Below are positions 1-10,567 of a stretch of DNA of 64,000 nucleotides, in pieces. The DNA lies in the NCBI GenBank assembly GCA_950106755.1, contig OX467086.1, forward strand, positions 27,546,001 to 27,610,000. The letters are read 5' to 3'. The DNA is from Climacium dendroides (lineage: Eukaryota; Streptophyta; Bryopsida; Hypnales; Climaciaceae). A program made the position numbers and the translations under genes. Position 1 is the first letter of the stretch. Each line of letters starts with the position of its first letter. Under the pieces are notes generated by a model. It saw only the letters and a program-made list of their open reading frames with translations. It was not told the origin of the DNA and searched no databases.

Positions 1-660
1 TTTATACATCGGCTTTGAATATCAAATTCCTTTGCTCCATTCTCAACCCAAACTTTTGTATCCTAAACTGTTGCAAATCCAGAGTTTAGAATGCAAAATC
101 ATGTAAAAAAACAAATTCTTTCAGTGCAAAAGTCTTTACAATAATCATTGCAAAGAAATATGTAATTACATTGCAACTCATTTAATATTTTTATGCTACA
201 AAACCAACAATCCAACAATACAATAACTTTGTAAAAATAATAGAGAAGTAATGAAAATTTATTGCAACCAACTATAATTCCCATTACATTGCAAAAAATA
301 TATAAACTGTCATTGGAAATTTATTGCAAAACTATTACATTTTACAATCATATAAACAGTGTTTGGTAATGTGTTGAAACACTAATAATGATCAATTTCC
401 AAACCAGTGCAAAACCGTTGCAAAACCTTAACACATGTACTGTATGGTACTTTCGCTACTACTTTTCAGGCAATTTCATTGCAAATCAATTGTACAGAAA
501 TAATAATCAAAACATCTAGTAGTCAATGCAATTGTAATACACTTCTTTTTTCCGAAAATGCATTGAAAAAAATATTCAAAACTTTTTAAAAGATTTTGTA
601 TAATCCATTGCAAAACATATAAACAAGCATTATTAAGGCATTCAAAATTATCTTGCAAAA
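1..660. repeat. AT-rich tract dense in TTGCAAA-type motifs
   Basis: No credible gene is seen. The tract is AT-rich and contains the core TGCAA or TTGCAA more than a dozen times in about 650 bases, often as CATTGCAAA, at irregular spacing of roughly 20-60 bases. Spacing is too irregular for a simple tandem array. It looks like a decayed minisatellite or the internal part of a mobile element. The short ORFs here have biased, non-protein-like composition. Confidence 0.5.
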
Positions 661-739
661 ATATTGCTTCCTTCCTCTTCAGTAATTTCAAAAGCATTGC
701 CAATGGTCTGTTCTTCCACGAGAAACCATTAACGATGTG

Positions 740-1075
740 AAAGTGGAGGTTAGGTCTTGGGCTAATGCATGTCTCGGGCACCGAAAGCGATTCGTACTAA
801 TCTGTAACGCTTCTCGATCAAGCACGAATGGAAAGACTGCAGCACCAAAGTTCCTGAACACGAGAAGCGAAGCTACCTGCGAAGAATGATTCTGGAAAGC
901 GATCAATTTCTGACAGTCAACATTCACAGCTTCGCATGTGCCGAATTTCCTCGGACATTGTTTTCTGGTACGTCTTGCTCTCCTCTGAAGGTTAAGCACT
1001 ATTCGATCGTCGCACTGAAGCGTGTTTACAGAACCATCTCAGATTTTAGGGCTGACCTTGTCAGCAGAATGTGAG
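740..1075 (+). pseudogene. Possible decayed exon upstream of the CDC20 fragment, unidentified
   Basis: This stretch is GC-richer than its surroundings. An ATG at about 756 opens MSRAPKAIRTNL and then stops. A second frame just downstream reads NASRSSTNGKTAAPKFLNTR, and a third frame runs to about 1073. A good splice donor (AAT|GTGAGT) lies at about 1070. Frame changes plus a donor would fit a broken exon, perhaps the 5' part of the CDC20-like locus that follows. I recognise no family in the residues, and chance ORFs in a GC-richer island are equally possible. Confidence 0.2.
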
Positions 1076-1701
1076 TCTCTTTCATCAGGAGGTTCTTTTG
1101 AAAATGTCTGTCACAAGGCACTCCTCTCAGTTCCACTGGGTATTCAACCTGCGCTAGGTGCTCATACGGTATGGCCTTTCGGCAGTGTACTCAGGCTTTG
1201 AAATCCATGCACATCATTTTGGCGAAATGAGTGGTCATGTTCATCATCATAATTCGTTCTCAAGTTATGTAAAGCTGTCAAGACCGAGTGCAAGTACATT
1301 GTCGCCAACAGCTGTAAGCTAAGGACATGGCAATTGTCTTAACTTAGTTATGCCAGGAATAGAATGTGAAAGTGGTACATGTCTTAGGTGGTTTGCGTAT
1401 CTACATACAGAAACCGTTTACCTTAGGCAAGTTGAGAATTGTTCCTCTTCGATGGTTCTGCATTTGCAATTCCTCCATTATTGTTCATTCAGGCTCCATA
1501 AACAACTGAAACAACGCAGCTGATGCAGTAGTGCACGATGTTGTGATGGTGGAACGGAAATACATTTTAGAACATCAATCAAATTGGCTCTTACTGAGAA
1601 GTTCAATGTAACCTTTGACAAGCTCACTTCGTTGAATCTCGTGTCGGAAACGAACGGTGCTGTCTGTGAAGAGCTGAAATAAAATACGAAGGACCAGAGG
1701 A

Positions 1702-2613
1702 ATGATGGCACGCCCTTCTGTCGAGAGGGTAGCGAAGGAGCAGTCCGTTCGGCTCCAGCTGGCAGGACTTTTCACTTGTCCACCTCTCGGTGGCGGTGCG
1801 ACACAACCTTGCAGCAAGACTCCTACCAAGATACAGGCACAATATTTTCTTCTCGCACCTTATTTTTCTTCTCTCTTGTATACAGTTTTCAATAAACGGT
1901 CATCTCAGAAAATCTCATACCCAATCAATTTCGTACGCAACTTGTGCATGACCCTTGGAGAACAATTCAAAATGCACTTGGATTCTTGCAGCAAGTTCTT
2001 GTAATCGAAACCATGTATATAATGATCTATGATTTCCGATCTATGATCTTTTCGATGTTCGGTGGGGAATGGCGAAAGCCAGAACGAAACTAGTGTTCGA
2101 ACGTGACTGAGTAAGAAATTATTTCACGACAGGGGGATCGGTTTATTCCAAACCGAGGTGCCATGGATATTGATATTGCTCACTTCCATCTGATGCGGGA
2201 CTCCAAGGAGAACACCATTTCCAATTTAAAAGTCGTCTCACCACTTAAGGTTGGAACTCTATTAACAAGCCAGGCCCACCAGCATTGGTGTATATCAACT
2301 ACAGAGCAAATATCTTTACGATGCTAAGCACTACAGTGCTTTCCAAACTGGATTTCGAGAGGATGACATTGGATGTGCTTTCCCTTCGATGCACGTTTTT
2401 GAGAGTGTTTTCGTGTTTCTTGAGCAGGAAGAGTACAAGAAGAAACTTGCAGAAAACTTATTTCACAGAGCTGGGTCGACGGAATCGCCGAAGATCTTGA
2501 CCTTTAAGAATCAACCCTTACCAGCTGGTTTGGGGTTGTCTGAAAGTCGCCTCCTGTATTCAGATCCACTTGCCGCCCCTCTCGATCTTACACGCGTTCG
2601 ACATATTCCTGCG
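1702..2613 (+). pseudogene. CDC20: CDC20/Fizzy-type APC/C activator, N-terminal fragment lacking WD40 domain
   Basis: CDC20 proteins bind the anaphase-promoting complex through an N-terminal C-box and recruit substrates with a C-terminal WD40 propeller. Three phase-0 segments join well: 1702-1836 (45 codons, ending CSKTPTKIQ), 2133-2249 (39 codons, starting GDRFIPNRGAMDIDIAHF and ending SPLK) and 2428-2613 (62 codons, starting EEYKKKLAENLF, with KILTFKNQP, ESRLLYS and RHIPA). DRFIPNR is a C-box. SPxK-EEYKK-LAEN, KIL-FK-P, LYS and RHIP follow in the order found in plant CDC20 N-termini. Acceptors at 2131 and 2426 are AG. The second intron has a GT donor, but the first starts with GC (CAG|GCACAA), possibly a decayed GT. 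The third segment runs into a stop at 2635-2637 unless spliced at GCG|GTATTC. No WD40 exon is visible before the next gene at 14643, so I call it truncated. A gene with an exceptionally long intron is less likely. The first segment is the least certain. Confidence 0.72.
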
Positions 2614-2639
2614 GTATTCATGTGTTTCTTTTGGTAGCA

Positions 2640-3765
2640 TGCTCCTCGGCAGCAGCTCAGAGCCAAATATTCGACATCTTTCAAATTCTCGATATTCTAG
2701 GGTTCTACTTGATACTCCCTCTGTTCCACTAAAACCCTCCCAAAACCTTCCCCATGAGGGAATAACTATATTTTTAGTCTTTGTGCTAGTGATACTACAT
2801 TCAATATGTAGTAATTCATCCCTTAAATCCTAAGCTTAGGCGTTGTCATTCAAGCAACCAAAATCTATGCAAGAAGTATCAGATTTTGGCATCATTTGTA
2901 AGCACTGCCAACTCATCAGTCTTGATGATTTAAAGGTTGGTGGCAACAATGGGATTGCAGAAATATATGCTCCCAACCTAAATACTGCAACAAGGAAATG
3001 TGCCCCCTTTCATGAACAAATCTGCATAGCGCCCAAATGATCACTGAATTCATCTTCAACATTACTTTTTGAAAAAGCATCAAGTACAAGGTGCCTCATA
3101 TGGACAAGGACAAGCTTTCTAGGATAGAAATGTTCCTTGATTGCTTGTCACTAACTCCCACAAGGTCATTCAATACAACCTACACCTACTCAACGGTCAA
3201 AATCAGGAAACAAAGCTTTTTAGTGGGACACAAATTTTGCACGATTTGGAGGCTTTTAGTAAGACAAAGGGAGTACAATTTTGGTTTCAAGTCACGTAAT
3301 TGACTTGAATATGGGATGTTGAATTTTGAAGGAGACTTTGAAGTTCAACGAAGGAAACCGGTGGCCTTCGATCATGGAAAGCAGAGCCAAGTCTTTTGGT
3401 GAAGCTTTAGAAACTCCCCAAAACTCTGCACATGTAGTTGGCAAAAAGTAATTTGACCTCAATAAATTAGGTGAATTGGTTGCCACAAGAAATGTGAAAA
3501 GGGAATCACTGCACCGAATTCACCGAACTGAACCACGTTGAGGTTTGTCGGTTTGTCAGCAAACTTTCCTTACAATTCTTTACAGTGCAATCACATTCTG
3601 CGCAAACAGGTACTGTACCTGCAAGGTGTAATTGTGCAGGGGTTTAAACCTTCAGTTACAGCTCCATACCTCTGATAATGTTTTGAACAGAACTGTGAGT
3701 GAAGCTGCAATTGGATAAGTTATGTGCAATTTGAAGTACCGTAGAAGTCTCGTAATGACTTCCAC
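2640..3765. other. Non-coding stretch between CDC20 fragment and tandem array
   Basis: No WD40-type exon or other recognisable coding sequence was found. The short open frames at 2843-3040 and 3091-3303 show no family signature and no flanking splice logic. I see no clear terminal inverted repeats. Confidence 0.5.
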
Positions 3766-3767
3766 GA

Positions 3768-4353
3768 GTCACTAGTGGGACCTTAAATGAAGAGACTTAT
3801 AATGTACGGCTAATCATAAAACACTATTGGAGTTAATCTCTCTAATCTCTCTCTACTTCTCAGAGTGACTAGTGGAACCTTAAATGAAGAGACTTGTAAT
3901 GTACACCAATCATAAAATATGATTGGAGTTAATCTCTCTAATCTCTCTACTTCTCAAAGTCACTAGTGGGACCTTAAATGAAGAGACTTGTAATGTACAC
4001 CAATCATAAAATATGATTGGAGCTAATCTCTCTAATCTCTCTACTTCTCAAAGTCACTAGTGGGACCTTAAATGAAGAGACTTGTAATGTACACCAATCA
4101 TAAAATATGATTGGAGCTAATCTCTCTAATCTCTCTACTTCTCAAAGTCACTAGTGGGACCTTAAATGAAGAGACTTGTAATGTACACCAATCATAAAAT
4201 ATGATTGGAGCTAATCTCTCTAATCTCTCTCTACTTCTCAAAGTCACTAGTGGGACCTTAAATGAAGAGACTTGCAATGTACACCAATCATAAAACATAA
4301 TTGGAGTTAATCTCTCTAATCTCTCTCTACTTCTCAAAGTCACTAGTGGGACC
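3768..4353. repeat. Tandem array of ~94-97 bp units, seven copies
   Basis: The motif ACTAGTGG(G/A)ACCTTAAATGAAGA recurs at about 3770, 3868, 3962, 4056, 4150, 4246 and 4342, giving spacings of 94-97 bases. Each unit carries a CT-rich tail (CTCTCTAATCTCTCTCTACTTC) and an internal imperfect palindrome CCAATCATA-AAA-TATGATTGG. The middle units are nearly identical, indicating recent expansion. A partial further unit reappears at 5273-5330, after the mobile element that interrupts the array. An 81-residue minus-strand ORF here simply reads through the repeats. Confidence 0.9.
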
Positions 4354-5272
4354 TTAACCCCTAAAGGACCAAGAGTCCCCTCAAGGGACTTTGAGGAGTT
4401 CGGATAGGTTCTTATGACCTCAATTTTTGATGATTTTTTTGGAAATTTTCTAATAAGATAAAAAATCTTATTAGCTTCGTGAAAATATAGTTTCTATTTC
4501 AATCAGTGTTCAAGAACAAAATTTATGCCATCAAAAACATAATTTTCATGTCAATAAGCAAAAAACAAATCCACAAAAATTTGAAATAATTTTAAATTAT
4601 TTTTTCTTATAGATCTTATTTTTGTCTACATGTGAAGCTTTGATTCATTCCATTTGGATTAGTGATGTGAAAGTTATGGACAATCTTGTTTTTTGGACAA
4701 TCTAAGCATCTTCTTAAAAAAATAACTTATAAAATTCATTTCCAAATGAAATATTAACAATTTTTCAAAAAAAATTGTTTGACAAGGTTAAGTTTGCTTC
4801 CTCAAACAATCCTACTATTGGAATTATTGTGTTTCAATCCCATCTTAGAGTTATTAACAATTTAGTTTTTTTTCAATCTTGTATATACTTCTACTTGATA
4901 ATTTTTTTAAGAATGAAAATCAAGAATTTTTTTTTTGAAATTTTTTTCCTACATTTTCAATTCAATTATTCAATACAATTTTTTTTTAATTCAAAGTCCA
5001 TGGTACAAAAAAATTCCACAAATGGCAGTCAAAGTCATTTGATATTTCTAGCTAGTGTTCAAGAAAACTTTGTTTTCCAACTTTGAATGCTAATATCTTC
5101 CAATCTATACTATCAAACTTCATGAAATTTTTACCACATGATCTCAGATAAATAAAATACAAGATTTTATAGTCTGATTTTTTTTAAATTGTTTTCTTGG
5201 GTTTCTTGCAACAGAAATGGCAATTTTGAGTGGTTAGAGGTGGAAAAATTGCCTTAGTCCTTTAGGGGTTAA
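4354..5272 (-). mobile_element. TTAA-flanked non-autonomous transposon (family A) inserted in the tandem array
   Basis: The element body is 4358-5268 (911 bp), flanked on both sides by TTAA (4354-4357 and 5269-5272). Termini are inverted: CCCCTAAAGGACCAAG on the left and CTTAGTCCTTTAGGGG on the right. The flanks before and after join into one continuous array unit (ACCTTAA plus ATGAA-AGACT), which proves insertion with a TTAA target duplication. No transposase is encoded. TTAA duplication with CCC-starting termini is the hallmark of piggyBac-type elements, so this is most simply a piggyBac-like non-autonomous element. The superfamily assignment is inferred from termini alone. Confidence 0.85.
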
Positions 5273-5330
5273 ATGAACAGACTCATAATGAATGCCAATC
5301 AAAAAACATAATTGGAGTCAATTTCTCTTT
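5273..5330. repeat. Resumed partial unit of the ~95-bp tandem array
   Basis: After the inserted element the sequence continues as ATGAACAGACTCATAATG and then CCAATCAAAAAACATAATTGG and CAATTTCTCT, a diverged partial unit of the array at 3768-4353. Confidence 0.8.
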
Positions 5331-5421
5331 ACTATGGAAAGTAGCCCGCATTAATCAAAAATGAATTATAAAATGTTTAAAAATTTGAAAACATGTAGCA
5401 TCACAAGTACTAGTGGCATTC

Positions 5422-6370
5422 TTAATCCCTAAATGTTTTTGACTATGTTTTCATTAAAGACACTCCAAAACTGCCATTTCTAATACAAGTACCAAATTTC
5501 AGAAAAAAACATGTTTTTGGATACATATAACCATAGGATCTTGTAGTACACTAATTCAAAAAGATGTGGAAAAAAATTTAGAAATTTCCACCATGTAGAT
5601 TACAAGATATTAGCATTTGAAGTGACAAAAACATTTTTTATGCCCTTGCAAAAAACCAAGCACCTGCACTTCATAAGGTTAGATCATTATGAAAAAATGT
5701 CTAAAATGGTTGTAACTCCTTGGAAAATTTCTTTAAGGCAAGTTGGCTACATGCTTGAAAAATTTTAGATCATTTGAAATTATACGACATATAGGAAAAA
5801 AAATAATAAATAGAAAGAAGTAAAGAATGATTCAAAATACAAAATTGTTAACCATTTATTTATGGAATTGAAAAATGCCAATCCCAATGGTTGTAATTTT
5901 GTAATAAATTTTTTTAACCTAATGTGTTTATTTTTTTTCAAAAAATATTGAAAATTGAATTAAATAAAGGATTCAAAGTTTATTTTAGAGTGGAAATTCC
6001 ATAACTACCTATAAACTATAACTCCTCATTACTTTCATCTCATTAATCAAAATGAAAGGCTTCAAAACTTTCTAAATATCTATAAATCTATGGAATTAAT
6101 TTGAAGTTTTTATTTTTTAAATAATTTGATTTTAAAAAAAGCTTTTTTTTGTTGCCCGGACTACCCTCAAATGTTGAATACTATATATTATGCAATAACT
6201 TTTGAACCATGTGATCAAAAGTTATGATAATTGTTGGTCCTAAAAGCTACTCTCTCGGCACATTTTTGTGAAAATTTTGAAGAAAAAAAATAAAAATTCC
6301 ATTCATAGTAAGTTGACCAAGATCGTAAAAATCCACAAAACATACAATTTGGTCCTTTAGAGCCCCATTA
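5422..6370 (+). mobile_element. Probable TTAA-type element, family C, eroded right end
   Basis: The left end is TTAA followed by TCCCTAAATG. The body (ACTCCAAAACTGCCATTTCTA and the ACCATAGGATCTTG motif) matches the copy starting at 23340. The right end is probably GGTCCTTTAGAGCCCC followed by ATTA near 6355-6371, a decayed version of the usual terminus. It is non-coding. Boundaries on the right are tentative. Confidence 0.5.
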
Positions 6371-6371
6371 G

Positions 6372-7078
6372 TGAGTAGCGTATTCTAGCTAATGCTAGCT
6401 GATTCACAACATGGGGAACAAGTTTGAAACAACATTCTAGTGCCCCCTAAAAACATCTAATACACACAAGCATAATTTAAATTTTCATAAAACCAACTAA
6501 GGGATATGCATTTTTTACCATCTTCTTGAATTGAAGCTTATTATTCTCTTCTTCTTGAACCTCTCTCCTTTGCCTCATATAATTGAACCTCCTAGAATAT
6601 GAAAATGCCAATCAAGGTTATATTATTCTAACCTTTAAAAGACAATTTTGTTCTTGAGGGGTAGCATTGATAAAGAATCTTTGAAATTTGTAGAGAACCT
6701 AGTACTAAAATGCTCAACGAGCCTTCTTTGGTCTACTTTAGAAAGAAGTTATTCCATCTTCAGCATCTTTCAATTTCCCCTGCATTTGTTAAAGTTTTTA
6801 AAATTTGTAGTGTGACAAGTGTCATTGCACTTCTCACTCAAATAATATGAAAACGAGCCCACCTAGTTAAAGTCTTTTTTTACCATAACAACTATAATTT
6901 CATTTATTCCTTGGGAAACTTAGCCTAAGGGGCTTGAAATGTCTTTTAAAGGTTAAATTGACACTTGAATAAACCAATATTTGGAACCTTAACCAAATTT
7001 GATGACCACTATCATATCAAAGTTGTTTATGTTGAACTTGACGGAAACAACTTAATAGAGCCTCCCTTTTAACCAAAA
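6372..7078. other. AT-rich intergenic DNA without visible gene
   Basis: No coding sequence or clear element ends were recognised. Confidence 0.5.
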
Positions 7079-7249
7079 TAAGGTGGGATTCCCTATTTGC
7101 ACCATGTGACTATTTGCACCACTTAATGGCTATTATCAATGTCAATAGAGTACATTTGATAGTTCGAATGTAAACTACCATGAAGTAATACATAGTGATG
7201 CAAATAGGGGGCTTCTTGAATTGTGGTCCAAATAGGGTCTTCTACCTTA
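7079..7249. mobile_element. Short TA-flanked MITE, AGGTGGG termini
   Basis: The body is 7081-7247 (167 bp) between TA (7079-7080) and TA (7248-7249). The left terminus AGGTGGGATTCCCTATTTGC pairs with the right terminus, whose complement is AGGTAGAAGACCCTATTTGG. It has no coding capacity. Terminal inverted repeats with a TA duplication fit a Tc1/mariner-like non-autonomous element, though the terminal sequence is not the usual Stowaway one. Confidence 0.75.
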
Positions 7250-7322
7250 CATAGCACTTGGAATCACTTTCAACTATCATTGATGTATATTTTTTGATGG
7301 GATCCTATATAAACAAGCTCTT

Positions 7323-7600
7323 TAGGTGGGCCCCCCTCAAATGCGCCACTGACCCCAAAACTACCATCTTCACTCAGTATACATCTCTAAAATCAACATA
7401 TATCCATGTGGAAGAAAAGGGGTTGATTTTAGAACCTCTACCTAGAAAACACTTAGATCTTTCAAAACTTTTGCATACATTATCCAAATGTCGTGTTTTT
7501 TGGTGGGTTGGAACCTCCTTTTCTTCAGAAAAATACAAAAATCCAACCCACATGATCATAGTAGAAGAAAAAAAAGTGGCGTTTGGAGGGCCCCACCTTG
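7323..7600. mobile_element. TA-type MITE, same family as 45974-46246
   Basis: The left terminus AGGTGGGCCCCCCTCAAATG pairs with the complement of the right end, AGGTGGGGCCCTCCAAACGC. The interior (CATCT-TAAAATCA, CCATGTGGAAGAAA, TATCCAAATGTC, GGTTGGAACCT) matches the copy at 45974-46246 almost position by position, and lengths agree (about 275 and 273 bp). The target site here is eroded. ORFs of 142 and 147 residues over this element on opposite strands are therefore not genes. Confidence 0.8.
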
Positions 7601-8815
7601 ATTTACCTAGCACAAGAGGGCCGGAGTTTTTTTTTTTTTTTTTCTTCATATGTATGTATGTATATAAAAATATATCTTCCGTATGAGAGCGCTTGATGGC
7701 GGAATGCCCCATGTCGGAAATAATGGAATGGCCATAAAGGTGGCCATATATATGTAGCTTCCCCCTCTGCCTAGGCCCCCGCCAGCCTTTGTCGTCGTCT
7801 CCTGTCGCCCTTGTCAACTGCTATTTCTCCAAGTCCCCGTTTGATTATCATATGATTGCAACCAATTGGCAGGGTACTGCTCAACTACCTCCGCAGGGAG
7901 GGACGCAGGCAGCAGGCCGCAGGCCGCAGGGGAGGAAGACTGTTCCGAAGCGCTTCCAGCAACCAGGGCGGAGGTCTCGCCAGAATGCAGCTAAGTTATA
8001 AGTGACGGAAGGACGGAACCTGCTTTTCAGTGGGGGGCGACTTGGAGCTGGGAGGCCCGCCCGTCCAGAATAGCCTGCGCCTGACGCCACTCCCCCACTC
8101 CCTCAATCAGTCGAAACAATAGCAACAGCAGTGACGCTTTCGAGTGAGTGACACGCACCGGACGCTTTAGCGGACGCATGGACGGACGGACGGACGAACG
8201 AACGAACGCCGTGGGGATGGACGGAAAAAACATTCCAGGCATCAGCTCAGGCACTCAATGATGACGGATTCCGTTGAGTGGACGGACGGACAGACGGAGC
8301 CATTATTTGCACCCAGTCTTTCGTCGAAAGAACGGTCCCGGAAGGGCGGGACTTCCTACGACTGAGTGTTCTCAAACAACCTGAATGTATACTATAAAGA
8401 GTATATGTATATTCAGAGTCTACACGGTGACGTAGTTCGAGGAGGATCATGAGCAACAAGGCTTGCAAGGGGGCTTTTTAAATGCCAAAGCAACAGAAGA
8501 AGAAAAGAAGGAGAATTATGGTTGTATGATCGATGTGAATGAAGAGTCTGTTGGGGTACTATAGTGCTACTAACTCATCCATGGAGACTTAGGTAGCAGG
8601 TGCTATCTTTGGTCTTCTCTTTTGGGAGGTAGGAGCTAAAGTAACAAGAATAATAATTCATGTTACAATGGCCCACAATTCATGGGCAAATTGGTATTCA
8701 AGATTTTTTCTTACAAATAATAAGAGCCTTGATTCACGGGGAACAAAGGGGCCCCTTCCTTGAAATTCAAGAATGTTGTGTGTCTATGAATTGGTTGATT
8801 GAGGCCTTTCTTGCA
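7601..8815. other. GC-richer island without recognised gene
   Basis: A poly-T tract and an ATGT microsatellite at 7629-7663 precede a GC-rich segment at about 7750-8480. That segment contains simple repeats (GGAC)n then (GAAC)n at about 8178-8208, and short runs such as GCAGGCCGCAGG. Open frames on both strands are short and show no family signature. It could be a relict promoter or 5' region, or a decayed element. Confidence 0.4.
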
Positions 8816-8816
8816 C

Positions 8817-10567
8817 CCAAAAATACTCAAAACTACCATTTTTATGGCAACAAGTAGTAGGTGAATTTTTTACTTTTGCATATCTAACTTTGGGATCTTG
8901 CAATAGACTAGTGTAAAAATGTGTGGCAGAAATTTCAAGAACTTTAATTGTAGAGATTGCAAGAAATTTGCACTTAACACCTAAAGAACCATTGTGTTTA
9001 CTCAGGCCCTGAACTGCTTCAAAATACTCATCCCCAAATCAAGACCTATCAAAATCTTCATCAATAATTATTTTATAACAAATGCAACCATAGGATCTTT
9101 TAGTCAACTTGTTCAAATATGTTATTATTCTAAAATTTTAGAGCAAAAATCTCCACTAATTGCATGTTCAATGCACATAAATTTCAAAATGTAGGCCCTT
9201 CTAAAAAGTGAAGTTTTGTATTTCAATGTTTTTAGAAAAAAACTCATAAATCCTATAACTTATGAATTTTGTTAATACATTTGGAAAGTGAGTTGCAAAC
9301 ATGTGACGAAAATTTAACCAAAAGAATTTTATATTCATCTTTAAAAATTATAAAATAGAAGGTGGTACTAAATGAAAGAAAAATTAATATGCTATTAATT
9401 TTTACAAGAAATTAAAAATTGCTAATCACAATGGTAAAAACGTTGTATTTTACAATCCATATCTTATGTTTTAATTATTATTTTAAAATTTTCAAAATTG
9501 AGAGCAAAAGACAAATTAAAATTTTTTTCTACCTTTAATGCTTGCAAAATAAAACTCCTCAAAACTTTTACCTCATTATTTAAAACTGAATGGTTCAATT
9601 TTTTTGAGTAGTTATCAATCTATATAATCTCCAAAACATAATTTATATTTTTTGAATACTTTTTATTTGCTTAGTTTGACATTGAAATTAGAAAAGTTCG
9701 TTCTCACTTTTGCAATATTTATTGGAATGAAGTGAAACCAAGCCTCACCCTTTAATTTATGATGATTAGCATCCATACTAAAAAACTCCTACAACACTTC
9801 CAAATTATAAAGTCAATAGAGACTAACCAAGTTTTCTAAAAGCCCAAAGTGGGCTCCTTGGTTGAGCAGGGGTTAAAGTAAAGAAAACAAATTTTTTTGC
9901 ATCTATTTAGATTGGATTTTTTACTTTAAATTTTTGCACTATTGGCTTTGAAGTTGTAAATATTTAATGTTGAAGAACTACATTGAGGGTCTAAAGAAAA
10001 ATTTCAAAAACATACACTTGATTTTCACTCATTAAAAAATTGTTAAGTAGATTTAGGTTCAAGATTCAAGGAAAAGCTAAACCATTAATAGCTCTAAGAT
10101 GGAATTGAAGCACACTAATATCAATGGTGAGATTATTCTAGCAAGAGATCTTAACCTTGTGAAATCTATTTTTTAAAATTATGAAAATTGGATTAAAAAA
10201 TGAATCCTACAAGTGTTTTTGTTTTTTTCTAGGAGATGCTTTGATTTCTCAAAAAACAAGATTGTCCATAAATTTCACATTACTAGTCTAAATATAATGA
10301 ATCAAAGCTTTTCATGTAGATAAAAAAAATCTATGAGAAAAAATAAAATAAAATTTTAAGTTTTTGTAAGTTTTTTCCTAGTGGACTTATTGTGCCATAA
10401 CTTTTATTCCCAAATGCTAACTGAAATAAAAATTATAATTCCATAAATTTAATTTATTTTTCTATCTTCACAAAAAGTTTCAAAAATCATGACAAATATT
10501 GAGACCATAGGAGCCTGTGCAAAATCTATTTTGTCTCTCAAGGAGACATTGGGACTTTAGGGGTTAA
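8817..10567 (+). mobile_element. Family A TTAA element interrupted by a second TTAA element
   Basis: The 5' part (about 8817-8977, including AATACTCAAAACTACCATTT and GATTGCAAGAAATTTGCAC) and the 3' part (9873-10563, ending CATTGGGACTTTAGGGG then TTAA at 10564-10567) are two halves of one family A element. The split falls at TTAA, and the halves join as in the uninterrupted copy at 39014-39930 (TTTGCA...GAAGAAAACAAG). The extreme left terminus is eroded. It is non-coding. Confidence 0.75.
8974..9876 (+). mobile_element. TTAA-flanked element (family B) nested in a family A element
   Basis: The body is 8978-9872 (895 bp) between TTAA 8974-8977 and TTAA 9873-9876. The left end is CACCTAAAGAACC and the right end GGTTGAGCAGGGG. 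The flanking sequences belong to one older family A copy, so insertion at a duplicated TTAA is directly visible. No transposase is present; the 66-residue ORF at 8994 lies inside the element and is not gene-like. Confidence 0.8.

Noticed and set aside
3768..4353. Possible CRISPR-like array
   Set aside because: The repeats are contiguous ~95-bp tandem units without unique spacers, in a plant genome.
7258..7817. 142- and 147-residue ORFs on opposite strands
   Set aside because: Both cross a 275-bp MITE and a poly-T tract, and neither has a recognisable domain.
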